Below are positions 1-10,164 of a DNA stretch of 64,000 nucleotides, one piece after another (position 1 is the stretch's first letter; each line of letters starts with the position of its first letter). The DNA is from Maribacter stanieri. GTDB lineage: Bacteria; Bacteroidota; Bacteroidia; Flavobacteriales; Flavobacteriaceae. The stretch lies in the NCBI RefSeq assembly GCF_900112245.1, contig NZ_FOYX01000005.1, positions 68,363 to 132,362 of the forward strand. Direction: 5' to 3'. A model generated the notes under the pieces. It was not told the DNA's origin. It made no database searches and worked only from the letters and a program-made list of their open reading frames with translations. A program made the translations under genes and the position numbers.

Positions 1-1
1 G

Positions 2-532
2 GGACTTATAAAAAAGGCGCATTTAATTCTAGTTCTATTGGCAACGCTGACCATCCCATATGTTCAGTGTCAAGAAGTAGTGTCTTGGGAACCTGATTTT
101 AGATTTACTTGGAACGATTTTAAAGGCGATGTGCCAATAACATCTGGGGCGGCAGCAACCACAGCAAGTGGTATAACATATCGCTTTTCTACATATGACG
201 AAAATGATGAATTAAAGGTTGATTATAACGTATATGCCTATTTTTATCCTACAAAATCTTGGTATAAACCTAAGTTGTGTAATGAGGTTACTTTACTCCA
301 TGAGCAATTACATTTTGATATTACCGAGCTCTACGCACGTAAAATGCGTAAGCAATTAGCCGAGACAAAATTTACCAAAAACATAAAAGAGGAGATTAAA
401 AAAATCTATAAAGCAACAATTCGCCAGCTGAATGATTTTCAAAATAAATACGATTCAGAAACCAATTACTCTAGAAACTTACCTGTTCAAGAACGTTGGG
501 TAAAAGAGATAGAGGCGGCTTTAAAAAAATAA
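2..532 (+). CDS. Secreted DUF922-type Zn-protease-like protein (5' end cut)
   Basis: The reading frame is open to the left edge of the window, so the start codon is missing. Read from base 2 it begins Gly-Leu-Ile-Lys-Lys and runs into a hydrophobic stretch (LILVLLATLTIP) that looks like a signal peptide ending near VQCQE. Base 1 is a G, so it could be the last base of an ATG. The mature part carries LLHEQLHFD, an HExxH zinc-protease motif around residue 97, followed by a charged helical region. This arrangement matches the DUF922 family of predicted secreted Zn-dependent proteases, which are small proteins of about 170-200 residues. Substrate and role are unknown. It is followed by a terminator and then a convergent gene, so it ends its transcript. 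I am fairly sure of the family from the HExxH context, but not of any activity. Confidence 0.7.
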   Translation, partial: GLIKKAHLILVLLATLTIPYVQCQEVVSWEPDFRFTWNDFKGDVPITSGAAATTASGITYRFSTYDENDELKVDYNVYAYFYPTKSWYKPKLCNEVTLLHEQLHFDITELYARKMRKQLAETKFTKNIKEEIKKIYKATIRQLNDFQNKYDSETNYSRNLPVQERWVKEIEAALKK

Positions 533-553
533 AATTTTTAGTAATCCATAAAT

Positions 554-585
554 AAAAAAGTACCTCTAATTGGGGTGCTTTTTTA
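554..585. terminator. Bidirectional Rho-independent terminator
   Basis: An A-run, a stem of about 12 pairs (AAAAAGTACCTC against GGGGTGCTTTTT, with G-T wobbles) around a five-base loop, and a T-run follow each other here. It lies between the ends of two convergent genes and has T-rich tails in both directions. Confidence 0.75.
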
Positions 586-604
586 TTTTAGAGATGCTCA
601 TGTG

Positions 605-1474
605 TTAAATATCACAAATAGTAACCCCTTGTTTTAATGCAGCTAATTTATCATCCCAACTTGGTACAAATTCTTGAGCTACGTGCCCAGTATAGCCAGT
701 TTTTAAGATAGCCTTCATTACGGCAGGGTAAAAAATTTCTTGAGTTTCATCAATCTCATGTCTACCTGGGTTACCGCCTGTATGGTAGTGCCCGTAGTAT
801 TGATGATAGTCTTGTATATTTCTTATAATATCACCTTCCATAATTTGCATGTGGTAAATATCATATAGTAATTTAAAGTTTTCAGAACCTATGGTCTCAC
901 AAAGAGAAACACCCCATTCAGAGGTGTCGCACATATAGTCCTTATGATTTACTTTACTATTTAAAAGTTCCATTTGTAGAACTACACCGTGTTTTTCTGC
1001 TAATGGCATTAATTGTCTTAGTCCTTTGGCGCAATTTCTTAACCCTACTAAATCATCCATTCCATTTCTATTACCACTAAAACAAATTAGATTAGTATAT
1101 CCGGCTTCGGCAACTAAGGGTATTACTCTTTCGTAATCTGCAATTAACTCTTCATGTAAAGAGAGGTCGTTCCATCCTTTTTCAATGCCCATGCCAGCAC
1201 CCCAGCACATAGATGCGTGAATGTTATATTTTTTGAGAAGAGGAAATTCATCAGGTCCTACCAAATCAATAGACCGAATATCAAGTTCCACTAAATTTTT
1301 TAAAAAATCTTCAAAAGGGATGGTTCCATAGCACCAATAACAAACACTATGATTAATATTGTACTTTAATTTAGCTGTAGTATCGGTTTTTCTATTGTTC
1401 GCTATTGCAGCTGAAGTAGTTAAGAATCCCACAGAAGCAGCTGCTGAGGTTCCAATAAAATTTCTTCTTTTCAT
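605..1474 (-). CDS. Tat-exported hydroxypyruvate isomerase-like TIM-barrel protein
   Basis: This is a 289-residue protein of the sugar phosphate isomerase/epimerase (AP endonuclease 2-like TIM barrel) superfamily, closest in feel to hydroxypyruvate isomerase (Hyi). The N-terminus MKRRNFIGTSAAASVGF is a twin-arginine signal of the kind Bacteroidota put on exported sugar-handling enzymes, so it probably acts in the periplasm or on the membrane. Conserved metal-site segments are visible: LQMELLNS near residue 167, YDIYHMQIMEGD near 205, GHYHTGGNPGRHE near 230 and AQEFVPS near 267, which supply the Glu/Asp/His/Glu ligands expected for the family. The start is fixed by the signal peptide. Cytosolic Hyi normally lacks such a signal, so the true substrate may be an oxidised sugar rather than hydroxypyruvate. 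It is divergent from a small DUF3820 gene with only 48 bp between them. Confidence 0.8.
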   Translation of the reverse strand: MKRRNFIGTSAAASVGFLTTSAAIANNRKTDTTAKLKYNINHSVCYWCYGTIPFEDFLKNLVELDIRSIDLVGPDEFPLLKKYNIHASMCWGAGMGIEKGWNDLSLHEELIADYERVIPLVAEAGYTNLICFSGNRNGMDDLVGLRNCAKGLRQLMPLAEKHGVVLQMELLNSKVNHKDYMCDTSEWGVSLCETIGSENFKLLYDIYHMQIMEGDIIRNIQDYHQYYGHYHTGGNPGRHEIDETQEIFYPAVMKAILKTGYTGHVAQEFVPSWDDKLAALKQGVTICDI

Positions 1475-1522
1475 GTTGATCGAGTTGTTGATTCCTTAAA
1501 GATAATTTTTTTAGTTTTAAAA

Positions 1523-1756
1523 ATGGAAATAAAACCTGATAAGGAAAAGTTGATAGAATTAGCCCATTACCGTATGCCGTTCGGTAAGTATAAGGGTAGA
1601 TATTTGATAGATTTACCAGAATACTATTTAGTATGGTTTCAACAAAAAGGATTTCCTGATGGTAAATTAGGAGATTTGTTGCGTTCTGCGCTAGAAATCC
1701 GAACAAATGGGCTAGAATCCATAATTCGAAAAATACAAAAACATTTTCCTAAGTAA
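1523..1756 (+). CDS. DUF3820 family small protein
   Basis: A 77-residue protein with the recognisable DUF3820 core: YRMPFGKYKGRYLIDLPEYY followed by a W-F pair and a KGFPDGKLG segment. The family is widespread and short; the fold has been linked to nucleic-acid-associated proteins and one Pseudomonas member was called a quorum-sensing-regulated virulence factor, but no general function is established. There is no signal peptide, so it should be cytosolic. It sits 59 bases upstream of pyrG in the same direction, but pyrG has its own promoter-like box in the gap, so co-transcription is optional. Family assignment is solid; function is unknown. Confidence 0.8.
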   Translation: MEIKPDKEKLIELAHYRMPFGKYKGRYLIDLPEYYLVWFQQKGFPDGKLGDLLRSALEIRTNGLESIIRKIQKHFPK

Positions 1757-1782
1757 ACCCTTTAAGTTCTAACCTCAATTTG

Positions 1783-1790
1783 TAACTTTG
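1783..1790 (+). promoter_or_regulatory. Candidate -7 box for pyrG
   Basis: TAACTTTG matches the Bacteroidota -7 consensus TAnnTTTG and lies 25 bases before the pyrG ATG. No clear -33 TTG was found at the right distance, so this is a motif match only. Confidence 0.45.
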
Positions 1791-1800
1791 TGTCCCGTAA

Positions 1801-3453
<1,653 letters not shown>

Positions 3454-3469
3454 ACATCATATTTGGACA

Positions 3470-3477
3470 TATATTTG
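3470..3477 (+). promoter_or_regulatory. Candidate -7 box for yidC
   Basis: TATATTTG fits TAnnTTTG and lies 44 bases before the yidC ATG, just after the pyrG stop. A -33 TTG is not evident, so yidC may also be read through from pyrG. Confidence 0.4.
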
Positions 3478-3521
3478 CTTTCTTAAAAATTCAAATATTC
3501 CCAATTAATTAGAAATACCAC

Positions 3522-5375
3522 ATGGAAGAAAAGAAATTTGATGTACAATCCATAATAGGCTTCGTGCTTATTTTCGGAATACTCATCTTCATGTTTTACC
3601 AAAATCAACCTACTCCAGAAGAGTTGGAGGCAGAAAAGGCAAAGCAAGAACAAGTAGAGGCTGCAAAAGCATCAGTAAATTCAGAAACAGAAACTGTTAT
3701 TAATGATGTTCCTCAGTTAGATTTACAAGATTCAACTGCAGTTGCTAATTACCAAGGTAAACTTGGTGCTTTTGGTTTTACAAAACCTTCTAATGCAACA
3801 ACAACTATAGAGAATGAAGTTCTTTTATTGAAAATCAGTAATAAAGGTGGACAGATTGTAGAAGCGAAAATGAAACAATTCGTTACTTATGATTCTGTTC
3901 CTGTTTATTTGATTAAAGATGGTAATGCTTCATTTGGTTTAGATTTTTCTACATCTGATAATAGAGTATTGAATACTCAAGATTTATTTTTTGAGCCATC
4001 AATAACAAAAGATAATGGTAATCAAGTATTGTCATTAAAAGCTAAGACTTCTAGTAATCAATATTTAGAATATAAATATGTGATGAAGCCAAATGATTAT
4101 TTGGTAGATTTTACTATCAAATCTAAAGGATTGGATAATGTAATAAGCTCTAGCAAGCCAGTTCAATTAGACTGGAAATTAAAGGGTATTCGTCATTCTA
4201 AAAGTATTGAGTACGAAAATCGTTATACACGTTTAACGTATAATCATGAAGATGGTAAAATTAGTAAACTGTCAGAGGGTAGTGATGATGAAGAAACGGA
4301 AGAAGATGTAAAATGGATTTCTTACAGACAGCATTTCTTTAGTAGTATTCTAGCTGCTGATCAACCATTTAAAAGTGGCGATTTAACTTCGGTTAATTTA
4401 GTGGAAGAAGAAAGTAGAACTTTTGGTTTTACAAAAGAATATGCTTCTAAACTACCAGTAGATTTAGAAGGTGGTGAAATTGTAAAAGATTTACATTGGT
4501 ATTTTGGTCCTACAGATGTTGAAACATTATCCAAATATGAAGATTTAGGTTTGGTTGATTCCATTCCTTTTGGATGGGGAATATTTGGTTGGATCAACCG
4601 CTATGTATTTACACCTTTCTACTCTTTAATTAGTACTTATTTTCCTTATGGTATTGCTATTATTATAATGACAATTTTAGTTCGTTTAGCAATGTCACCG
4701 GTTACGTATAAGTCTTACTTGTCTCAAGCGAAAATGAAGGTGTTGAAGCCGGAGATTACAGAGTTAGGAGAGAAGTACAAAGACAATGCTATGAAAAAGC
4801 AGCAAGAAACCATGAAATTATATGGTAAGGCTGGTGTAAGTCCTATGAGTGGTTGTATACCTGCAGTCATACAAATGCCTATATTCTATGCATTGTTCAT
4901 GTTCTTCCCAACATCATTTGCATTACGTCAGAAATCATTTTTATGGGCAGATGACCTTTCATCTTTTGATACTATATATCAATTCCCTGAAGGATTCTCT
5001 ATTCCGTTTTACGGAGATCACGTTAGTTTGTTTCCAATTTTGGCATCCATAGCAATCTTTTTCTATATGATGATGACTACAGGACAAAACATGCCAACAC
5101 AACCAGGTATGCCTAACATGAAATTTATCATGTACCTAATGCCATTTATGATGTTGATTTTCTTCAATAATTATGCGAGTGGTTTAAGTTTGTATTACTT
5201 TGTTTCTAATACCATTACTATTGGTATTATGCTCGTCATAAAGAATTTTATTCTCGATAATGATAAAATTCATGCCCAGATACAAGAGAATAAAAAGAAA
5301 CCTAAGAAAGAGAACAAGTTTCAAAAGAAAATGCGTGAAATGATGGAACAGGCAGAAGCGCAGAAAAAGAATTAA
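3522..5375 (+). CDS. yidC: Membrane protein insertase YidC
   Basis: A 617-residue inner-membrane insertase that folds and inserts membrane proteins alone or with SecYEG. An N-terminal transmembrane helix (IIGFVLIFGILIFMFY, residues 10-25) is followed by a large periplasmic beta domain (about 80-345) and the conserved YidC/Oxa1 core from about residue 350 to 560. The core shows the expected FTPFYSLIS, PVTYKSYLSQAKM and SGCIPAVIQMPIFYALF segments. The C-terminal tail (about 575-617) is rich in Lys and Glu, consistent with ribosome contact. The long form with the periplasmic domain is normal for Gram-negative bacteria. The gene ends at a strong hairpin terminator 25 bases downstream. Confidence 0.98.
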   Translation: MEEKKFDVQSIIGFVLIFGILIFMFYQNQPTPEELEAEKAKQEQVEAAKASVNSETETVINDVPQLDLQDSTAVANYQGKLGAFGFTKPSNATTTIENEVLLLKISNKGGQIVEAKMKQFVTYDSVPVYLIKDGNASFGLDFSTSDNRVLNTQDLFFEPSITKDNGNQVLSLKAKTSSNQYLEYKYVMKPNDYLVDFTIKSKGLDNVISSSKPVQLDWKLKGIRHSKSIEYENRYTRLTYNHEDGKISKLSEGSDDEETEEDVKWISYRQHFFSSILAADQPFKSGDLTSVNLVEEESRTFGFTKEYASKLPVDLEGGEIVKDLHWYFGPTDVETLSKYEDLGLVDSIPFGWGIFGWINRYVFTPFYSLISTYFPYGIAIIIMTILVRLAMSPVTYKSYLSQAKMKVLKPEITELGEKYKDNAMKKQQETMKLYGKAGVSPMSGCIPAVIQMPIFYALFMFFPTSFALRQKSFLWADDLSSFDTIYQFPEGFSIPFYGDHVSLFPILASIAIFFYMMMTTGQNMPTQPGMPNMKFIMYLMPFMMLIFFNNYASGLSLYYFVSNTITIGIMLVIKNFILDNDKIHAQIQENKKKPKKENKFQKKMREMMEQAEAQKKN

Positions 5376-5399
5376 AAATTATACATTATTATATAAAAG

Positions 5400-5431
5400 A
5401 AAAGCCCTTTCAAATTTGAAAGGGCTTTTAC
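5400..5431 (+). terminator. Rho-independent terminator of yidC
   Basis: A perfect inverted repeat (AAAGCCCTTTCAAA against TTTGAAAGGGCTTT) with G-C pairs in the stem lies 25 bases after the yidC stop and ends in a T-run. Confidence 0.85.
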
Positions 5432-5703
5432 CATTTATTAAGGTTGGTTTGGTAAGATTTGGGATGGTAAATATGTGATTTATTTTAAGTTCTATAAAAA
5501 GTTAGTTGTCAAGGGTGACATATTGTATGTTAAAGGAGTGTATGCTGTTGTTAGCAATTTTTAGACATAAATAAAACGAGTTTGAGCATAGGGTATTTTA
5601 TGGTTATTAAATTTATTAGGATGTAGTTTGATAAATTCAATAATGTACATTTAGCATGAATCTTTTACTTATCAAGTTTTTAAAATACAACGATATAAAA
5701 TGT

Positions 5704-5731
5704 AAAAAGAGCCGCATTATGCGGCTCTTTG
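5704..5731 (-). terminator. Rho-independent terminator of the fasciclin gene
   Basis: AAAGAGCCGCAT pairs with ATGCGGCTCTTT with almost no loop; on the minus strand the stem is followed by T-rich sequence. It lies 24 bases beyond the stop of the minus-strand fasciclin gene. Confidence 0.8.
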
Positions 5732-5753
5732 AGTTTTAAATAAAAGGTATAGA

Positions 5754-7625
5754 TTAGTTTGTTGTATCTGGTATCATTACTGTGTCAATGGCATGTATAA
5801 CACCATTATTAGCTTGAACATCAACAGCAATAATTCCAATTTCAGAATTGCCTGAACCATCTGTAATGGTAACATTGTTATCACCATCTATTGTAAAAGT
5901 TAAGGTGTCGCCTTCTAATGTGGCAGGCGATATTAATCCGTTGCTTAAATCTCCAGACATGATATTAGCACCTACGATAACATGATGATTTAAAACAGCA
6001 GTTAAAGCATCTCCACTAGGTACTTCTGCTAAATTGGCAAATGCTCCGTTAGTAGGCGCAAATACAGTGAAAGGTGCTGGGTCAGTACCGTTAGGCGTAC
6101 TTAAAACACTAACAAAATCTGGTTGACCTTCAGCTGTCAACGCTCCTACAAGTGAACTAAAGTTAGGATCTGCGGTTGCGAAAGTAACTACTGTTGGTAA
6201 ATCAATTACTGTATTTACAGCATGGATGATTCCGTTAGTTGCAATAATATCGGCAGCAACTACAGTGCTTGTTCCGTTTAGAGTAACTCCATCATCAATG
6301 TTTACGTAAATACTTAAATTATCTCCATCAGCATTCATAGCTGTAGTATTGAAATATGTATTTGTAAGACTTTCTGCATTAGCTGCTGCACCAGATATAA
6401 CATGATTAGCTAAAATTGAATTTAGGTCATTATCCGAAGGGTTTGTAAAACTTTCAAAAGCTGTGTTCAAAGGAGCGAATACGGTGAAATCAGTTTCTGA
6501 ATCAGTTAATAAAGTAGTGAACGTTGTATTATTGTCGGCAGTCAATGCACCAACTAAAGATGTCAAATTAGGATTAGCTATTGCATGATCTACAATATTT
6601 GGAAGTCCAATTACGGCATCAACTATATGTACTACACCATTTATTGCTTTATTATCCGCTGCGGTAACTGTAGAATTTCCGTTTAGTGTTACACCGTCTT
6701 CTGTATTAATGAACATGCTTAGATTAGCATCGTTTGCACCTGCAGTAGAAAGTGTAGAAACATAACCGCTGCTTAAATCCGTAGATAAATTAGTACCAGC
6801 CACTACATGGTTCAGTAATACTTGTGTAAGTATCTCTGTTGGGATGTCATCCAGACTATTAAAATCATTAGCCATTAAAAATGCTTCAAATGCATCATTT
6901 GTTGGGGCAAATACGGTAAAAGGGCCATCATTTGTTAGTACTGTAGGTAAGTCTCCATCAGCTGCAACCAATGCATCTACCAAAATACTTAGGCTGGGTA
7001 CAGAAACCGCTAAGTCTGTAATAGATACTAATAATACATTGCTTAATGCATCTAAAGCAGCTTGTGGAATTAATACTTTATCAATAATATGTACAACGCC
7101 GTTTTCTGTTTCTACATCAGCTGTAGTTACCGTGGCTATTTCTCCAGCAGCATCTGTAAAGGTTACGCCATCTGTTAAGCTTACAGTTAGGTTTTCGCCC
7201 TGTAGTGTATTAATAGATTGCCCTGCGGTTAATTCACTAGAACTTACTGCAGTACCAGAGACAACGTGATAGGTTAGAATAGTTGCTAACAAATCTTGTA
7301 ACTGTTCGTTATTAAAATCGTCTAAAGAATCAAATCCATCTAAACGGGCTAATAAATCTGTAAAGGCTTCATTTGTTGGAGCTAATACTGTAAAAGGACC
7401 TTCACTACTTAAAGCGGTAATTAAGTCGTTATTTGTACTTTCATCAGCTTTCGATAGAGCGGCAACTAAAGAACTTAAAGAACTTGTTTTTTGAGCAGCT
7501 TCAACAATATTATCGTCATCTTCGATAATTACAAGATTTTCGTTGTCATCATCGCTACATGATGCAGCAAAGATAAGTAGCATTACTAATGCCGTAGATT
7601 TTAGAATTTTACCAAGAATTTTCAT
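5754..7625 (-). CDS. Fasciclin (FAS1) lipoprotein with four FAS1 domains
   Basis: This 623-residue protein starts with a lipoprotein signal (lipobox FAASC, Cys at residue 23) followed by a Ser/Asp-rich linker, so it should be anchored in the outer membrane. Four FAS1 repeats follow, at roughly residues 40-190, 197-345, 346-475 and 476-620. Each has the pattern GPFTVFAPTNxAF near its start and NGVVHxVDxVI near its end. FAS1 domains mediate adhesion in eukaryotes and bacteria; the ligand here cannot be read from sequence. Domain 3 has FAPLNTAF instead of FAPTNxAF, a small deviation. It stands alone between terminators and has a long upstream non-coding region. Family confidence is very high; adhesion is inferred from the family. 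Confidence 0.95.
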   Translation of the reverse strand: MKILGKILKSTALVMLLIFAASCSDDDNENLVIIEDDDNIVEAAQKTSSLSSLVAALSKADESTNNDLITALSSEGPFTVLAPTNEAFTDLLARLDGFDSLDDFNNEQLQDLLATILTYHVVSGTAVSSSELTAGQSINTLQGENLTVSLTDGVTFTDAAGEIATVTTADVETENGVVHIIDKVLIPQAALDALSNVLLVSITDLAVSVPSLSILVDALVAADGDLPTVLTNDGPFTVFAPTNDAFEAFLMANDFNSLDDIPTEILTQVLLNHVVAGTNLSTDLSSGYVSTLSTAGANDANLSMFINTEDGVTLNGNSTVTAADNKAINGVVHIVDAVIGLPNIVDHAIANPNLTSLVGALTADNNTTFTTLLTDSETDFTVFAPLNTAFESFTNPSDNDLNSILANHVISGAAANAESLTNTYFNTTAMNADGDNLSIYVNIDDGVTLNGTSTVVAADIIATNGIIHAVNTVIDLPTVVTFATADPNFSSLVGALTAEGQPDFVSVLSTPNGTDPAPFTVFAPTNGAFANLAEVPSGDALTAVLNHHVIVGANIMSGDLSNGLISPATLEGDTLTFTIDGDNNVTITDGSGNSEIGIIAVDVQANNGVIHAIDTVMIPDTTN

Positions 7626-7968
7626 GTTATATAGGTTTATTGTTTAACAATTATTAATCAAACCTAAACAAAATAATAATTTAAAAAATTAATGATATGT
7701 TAAAAAATTATGGAAAATTATATTTTATTATTGTTTTATGGGCTTTAAAGTATTGATTTTATAATATGTTCTGGATGTTTAATGTTATTTAGTGTTTATA
7801 ATTATTTTAGAAAAGTTTAACAAATAATTTATTATTTAAATAGGTAGATTAGAATTTTATTCAAATTATTAAGGAGAAGATGGTTACATCTTATAAAGAA
7901 TCTTGTTACTTATAAAAAAGTCTTTCTGAAATGAAATTTTGTAATTTTGTTACGACGAAGTAGAAGAG
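7626..7968. other. 343-bp divergent intergenic region
   Basis: This very AT-rich stretch separates the divergent fasciclin and mnmA genes. Apart from the TAATTTTG box in front of mnmA it shows poly-A/T tracts only; no small gene, RNA fold or repeat could be supported. Confidence 0.5.
7942..7949 (+). promoter_or_regulatory. Candidate -7 box for mnmA
   Basis: TAATTTTG matches TAnnTTTG 19 bases before the mnmA ATG. No -33 TTG at a suitable spacing is clear. Confidence 0.45.
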
Positions 7969-9159
7969 ATGAAAAAAGTAGTAATAGGACTTTCTGGAGG
8001 AGTAGATTCAAGCGTAGCGGCATACTTGCTAAAAGAGCAAGGTTATGAGGTTATTGGCTTGTTTATGAAGAATTGGCACGATGATTCGGTTACGATATCA
8101 GAAGAATGTCCGTGGTTAGAGGATAGTAATGATGCACTTATTGTCGCTGAGAAATTGGGTATTCCATTTCAAACAGTAGATTTAAGTGCTGAATATAAAG
8201 AGCGTATAGTTGATTATATGTTCAAGGAATACGAAATGGGGCGTACCCCAAACCCAGATGTGCTATGTAATAGAGAGATAAAGTTTGATGTCTTTATGAA
8301 AATTGCAATGCAGTTAGGTGCAGATTATGTAGCTACAGGTCATTATTGTAGAAAAGGAACTTTACAAAATTCTGACGGTACAGAGACTTATCAATTACTG
8401 GCAGGTAAGGATGGAAATAAAGATCAATCTTACTTTTTATGTCAATTATCGCAGGAGCAATTATCAAAAACTTTGTTCCCAATAGGGGATTTGACCAAGC
8501 CACAGGTAAGGGAAATTGCTGCGAAAATGAATTTAATTACTGCAGATAAAAAAGATTCACAAGGTTTGTGTTTTATAGGTAAGGTTAGATTGCCAGAATT
8601 TTTACAACAGCAGTTAAAACCTAGAACGGGTAAAATAGTAGAGGTGCCTGCAGCTTTTGACACATATGACAGAGAAACACCCAATTTTTCAGATAAAAAG
8701 TCTGAATTAGAGTTTTATGCAGAGAAACCAGTTTATCATTTAACTGATGGTAAAGTTGTTGGTGAACATCAAGGTGCACATTATTTCACCAAAGGGCAAC
8801 GTAAAGGGTTGCATGTAGGAGGTACTAAAGAACCATTGTTTGTAATAGATACTGATGTTAACGAAAATATCATTTATACCGGTCAAGGTAAAGCGCACCC
8901 CGGATTGTACAGACGTACATTATTTGTAAACGATGATGAAATACATTGGGTACGTCAAGATTTGGCATTGAAAATTGATGAAAAGTTAGCAGTAAAAGCA
9001 AGAATTAGATACCGTCAAGAATTACAAGAAGCAACAATTTATAGGGTTGAAGGTGGTATGTATGTTGATTTTAAAGAGATGCAATCTGCAATTACCGAAG
9101 GTCAGTTTGTAGCTTGGTATTTAGAAGATGATCTTATTGGTTCGGGCGTAATTTCTTAA
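7969..9159 (+). CDS. mnmA: tRNA-specific 2-thiouridylase MnmA
   Basis: This 396-residue cytosolic enzyme puts sulfur on C2 of the wobble uridine of Lys, Glu and Gln tRNAs. The PP-loop ATP pyrophosphatase signature [15 protein letters not shown] is at residues 8-22. The two catalytic cysteines lie in [13 protein letters not shown] (about residue 101) and [10 protein letters not shown] (about residue 199), the spacing seen in characterised MnmA proteins. The central and C-terminal beta-barrel domains with [16 protein letters not shown] are present. It is slightly longer than the E. coli protein (368), as usual in Bacteroidota. The next gene, 62 bases downstream, is unrelated in function, so co-transcription is possible but says little. 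Confidence 0.98.
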   Translation: MKKVVIGLSGGVDSSVAAYLLKEQGYEVIGLFMKNWHDDSVTISEECPWLEDSNDALIVAEKLGIPFQTVDLSAEYKERIVDYMFKEYEMGRTPNPDVLCNREIKFDVFMKIAMQLGADYVATGHYCRKGTLQNSDGTETYQLLAGKDGNKDQSYFLCQLSQEQLSKTLFPIGDLTKPQVREIAAKMNLITADKKDSQGLCFIGKVRLPEFLQQQLKPRTGKIVEVPAAFDTYDRETPNFSDKKSELEFYAEKPVYHLTDGKVVGEHQGAHYFTKGQRKGLHVGGTKEPLFVIDTDVNENIIYTGQGKAHPGLYRRTLFVNDDEIHWVRQDLALKIDEKLAVKARIRYRQELQEATIYRVEGGMYVDFKEMQSAITEGQFVAWYLEDDLIGSGVIS

Positions 9160-9221
9160 ATTAGAGGTATCTTTTTTTAGGTGAATAGACACCTTAAGAA
9201 TGACAGTCTTAAATATCTCTT

Positions 9222-10163
9222 ATGCAAAATAGAATTACCGAGCTCTTCAAAATAGAATTTCCTATAATACAAGGAGGAATGGTATGGACCAGCGGTTGGC
9301 GATTAGCTAGTGCCGTCTCTAATGCTGGAGGTTTGGGTGTTATTGGTTCTGGTAGTATGTATCCAGATGTATTGAGAGAACATATTCAAAAATGCAAACG
9401 AGCGACACAAAAACCATTTGCCGTCAATGTACCAATGTTGTATCCAGATATTGATAAATTGATGGATATTATCTTAGAAGAAGGGGTAAAGATTGTTTTT
9501 ACTTCTGCAGGAAATCCAAAGACTTGGACATTGTTTCTAAAAGAAAAAGGAATTACGGTAGTTCATGTGGTCAGTAGCCTAAAGTTTGCATTGAAAGCAC
9601 AAGAGGCTGGTGTAGATGCTATTGTTGCTGAAGGATTTGAAGCTGGTGGACATAATGGGCGGGATGAAACTACTACCCTAGTTTTAATTCCTGCAGTACG
9701 AGAACAGATTACTATTCCGTTAATTGCCGCAGGTGGTATTGCCACTGGAAAAGCAATGTTAGCGGCAATGGTCTTAGGAGCTGACGGAGTGCAGGTGGGA
9801 AGTAGGTTTGTAGCAAGTGAAGAAGCATCAAACCATATCAAGTTTAAAGAAGTTGTGGTCAATGCCAAAGAAGGGGATACTCAATTAACATTAAAGGAAT
9901 TGGCTCCTGTTCGTTTAATCAAGAATAAGTTCTATCAAGAAGTTCAAAAAGCATATGCTGAAGGCGCAACTACCGAAGAATTGAAGATGTTATTGGGTCG
10001 AGGTCGTGCCAAAAAAGGCATGTTCTTAGGTGATTTAGAAGATGGTGAGCTAGAAATTGGTCAGGTATCTGCTTTGATACATGACATAAAACCAGCTGGT
10101 GAGATTATAAAAGATTTAATGAACGAATTTTATAAGAGGAAAGCAGAACTTTCCTCATTATAA
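9222..10163 (+). CDS. Nitronate monooxygenase (NMO/2-nitropropane dioxygenase family)
   Basis: A 313-residue FMN-dependent TIM-barrel protein. The N-terminus shows the family pattern FPIIQGGMVWTSGWRLA and SNAGGLGVIGSGSM. Further on are EGFEAGGHNGRDE (about 137-149), carrying the histidine expected at the active site, and the FMN-phosphate segments IAAGGIA and GVQVGSRF. Such enzymes oxidise toxic alkyl nitronates such as propionate 3-nitronate; some relatives (FabK) are enoyl-ACP reductases, so the substrate is not certain from sequence. It ends two bases before the stop of the convergent gene, leaving no room for a terminator between them. Confidence 0.9.
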   Translation: MQNRITELFKIEFPIIQGGMVWTSGWRLASAVSNAGGLGVIGSGSMYPDVLREHIQKCKRATQKPFAVNVPMLYPDIDKLMDIILEEGVKIVFTSAGNPKTWTLFLKEKGITVVHVVSSLKFALKAQEAGVDAIVAEGFEAGGHNGRDETTTLVLIPAVREQITIPLIAAGGIATGKAMLAAMVLGADGVQVGSRFVASEEASNHIKFKEVVVNAKEGDTQLTLKELAPVRLIKNKFYQEVQKAYAEGATTEELKMLLGRGRAKKGMFLGDLEDGELEIGQVSALIHDIKPAGEIIKDLMNEFYKRKAELSSL

Positions 10164-10164
10164 T

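Larger units (their letters stand above)
5376..5753. other. 378-bp AT-rich intergenic stretch between yidC and the fasciclin gene
   Basis: It holds two hairpin terminators (near each end, listed separately) facing the two convergent genes. The roughly 270 bases between them have no open frame longer than a few codons, no tRNA-like fold and no repeat that I can see. I find nothing else in it. Confidence 0.6.

Noticed and set aside
6844-7269. A 141-codon open frame antisense to the fasciclin gene
   Set aside because: Antisense to a repetitive, Thr/Ser/Ala-rich coding region; it has no family pattern and no leader, so it is a compositional shadow.
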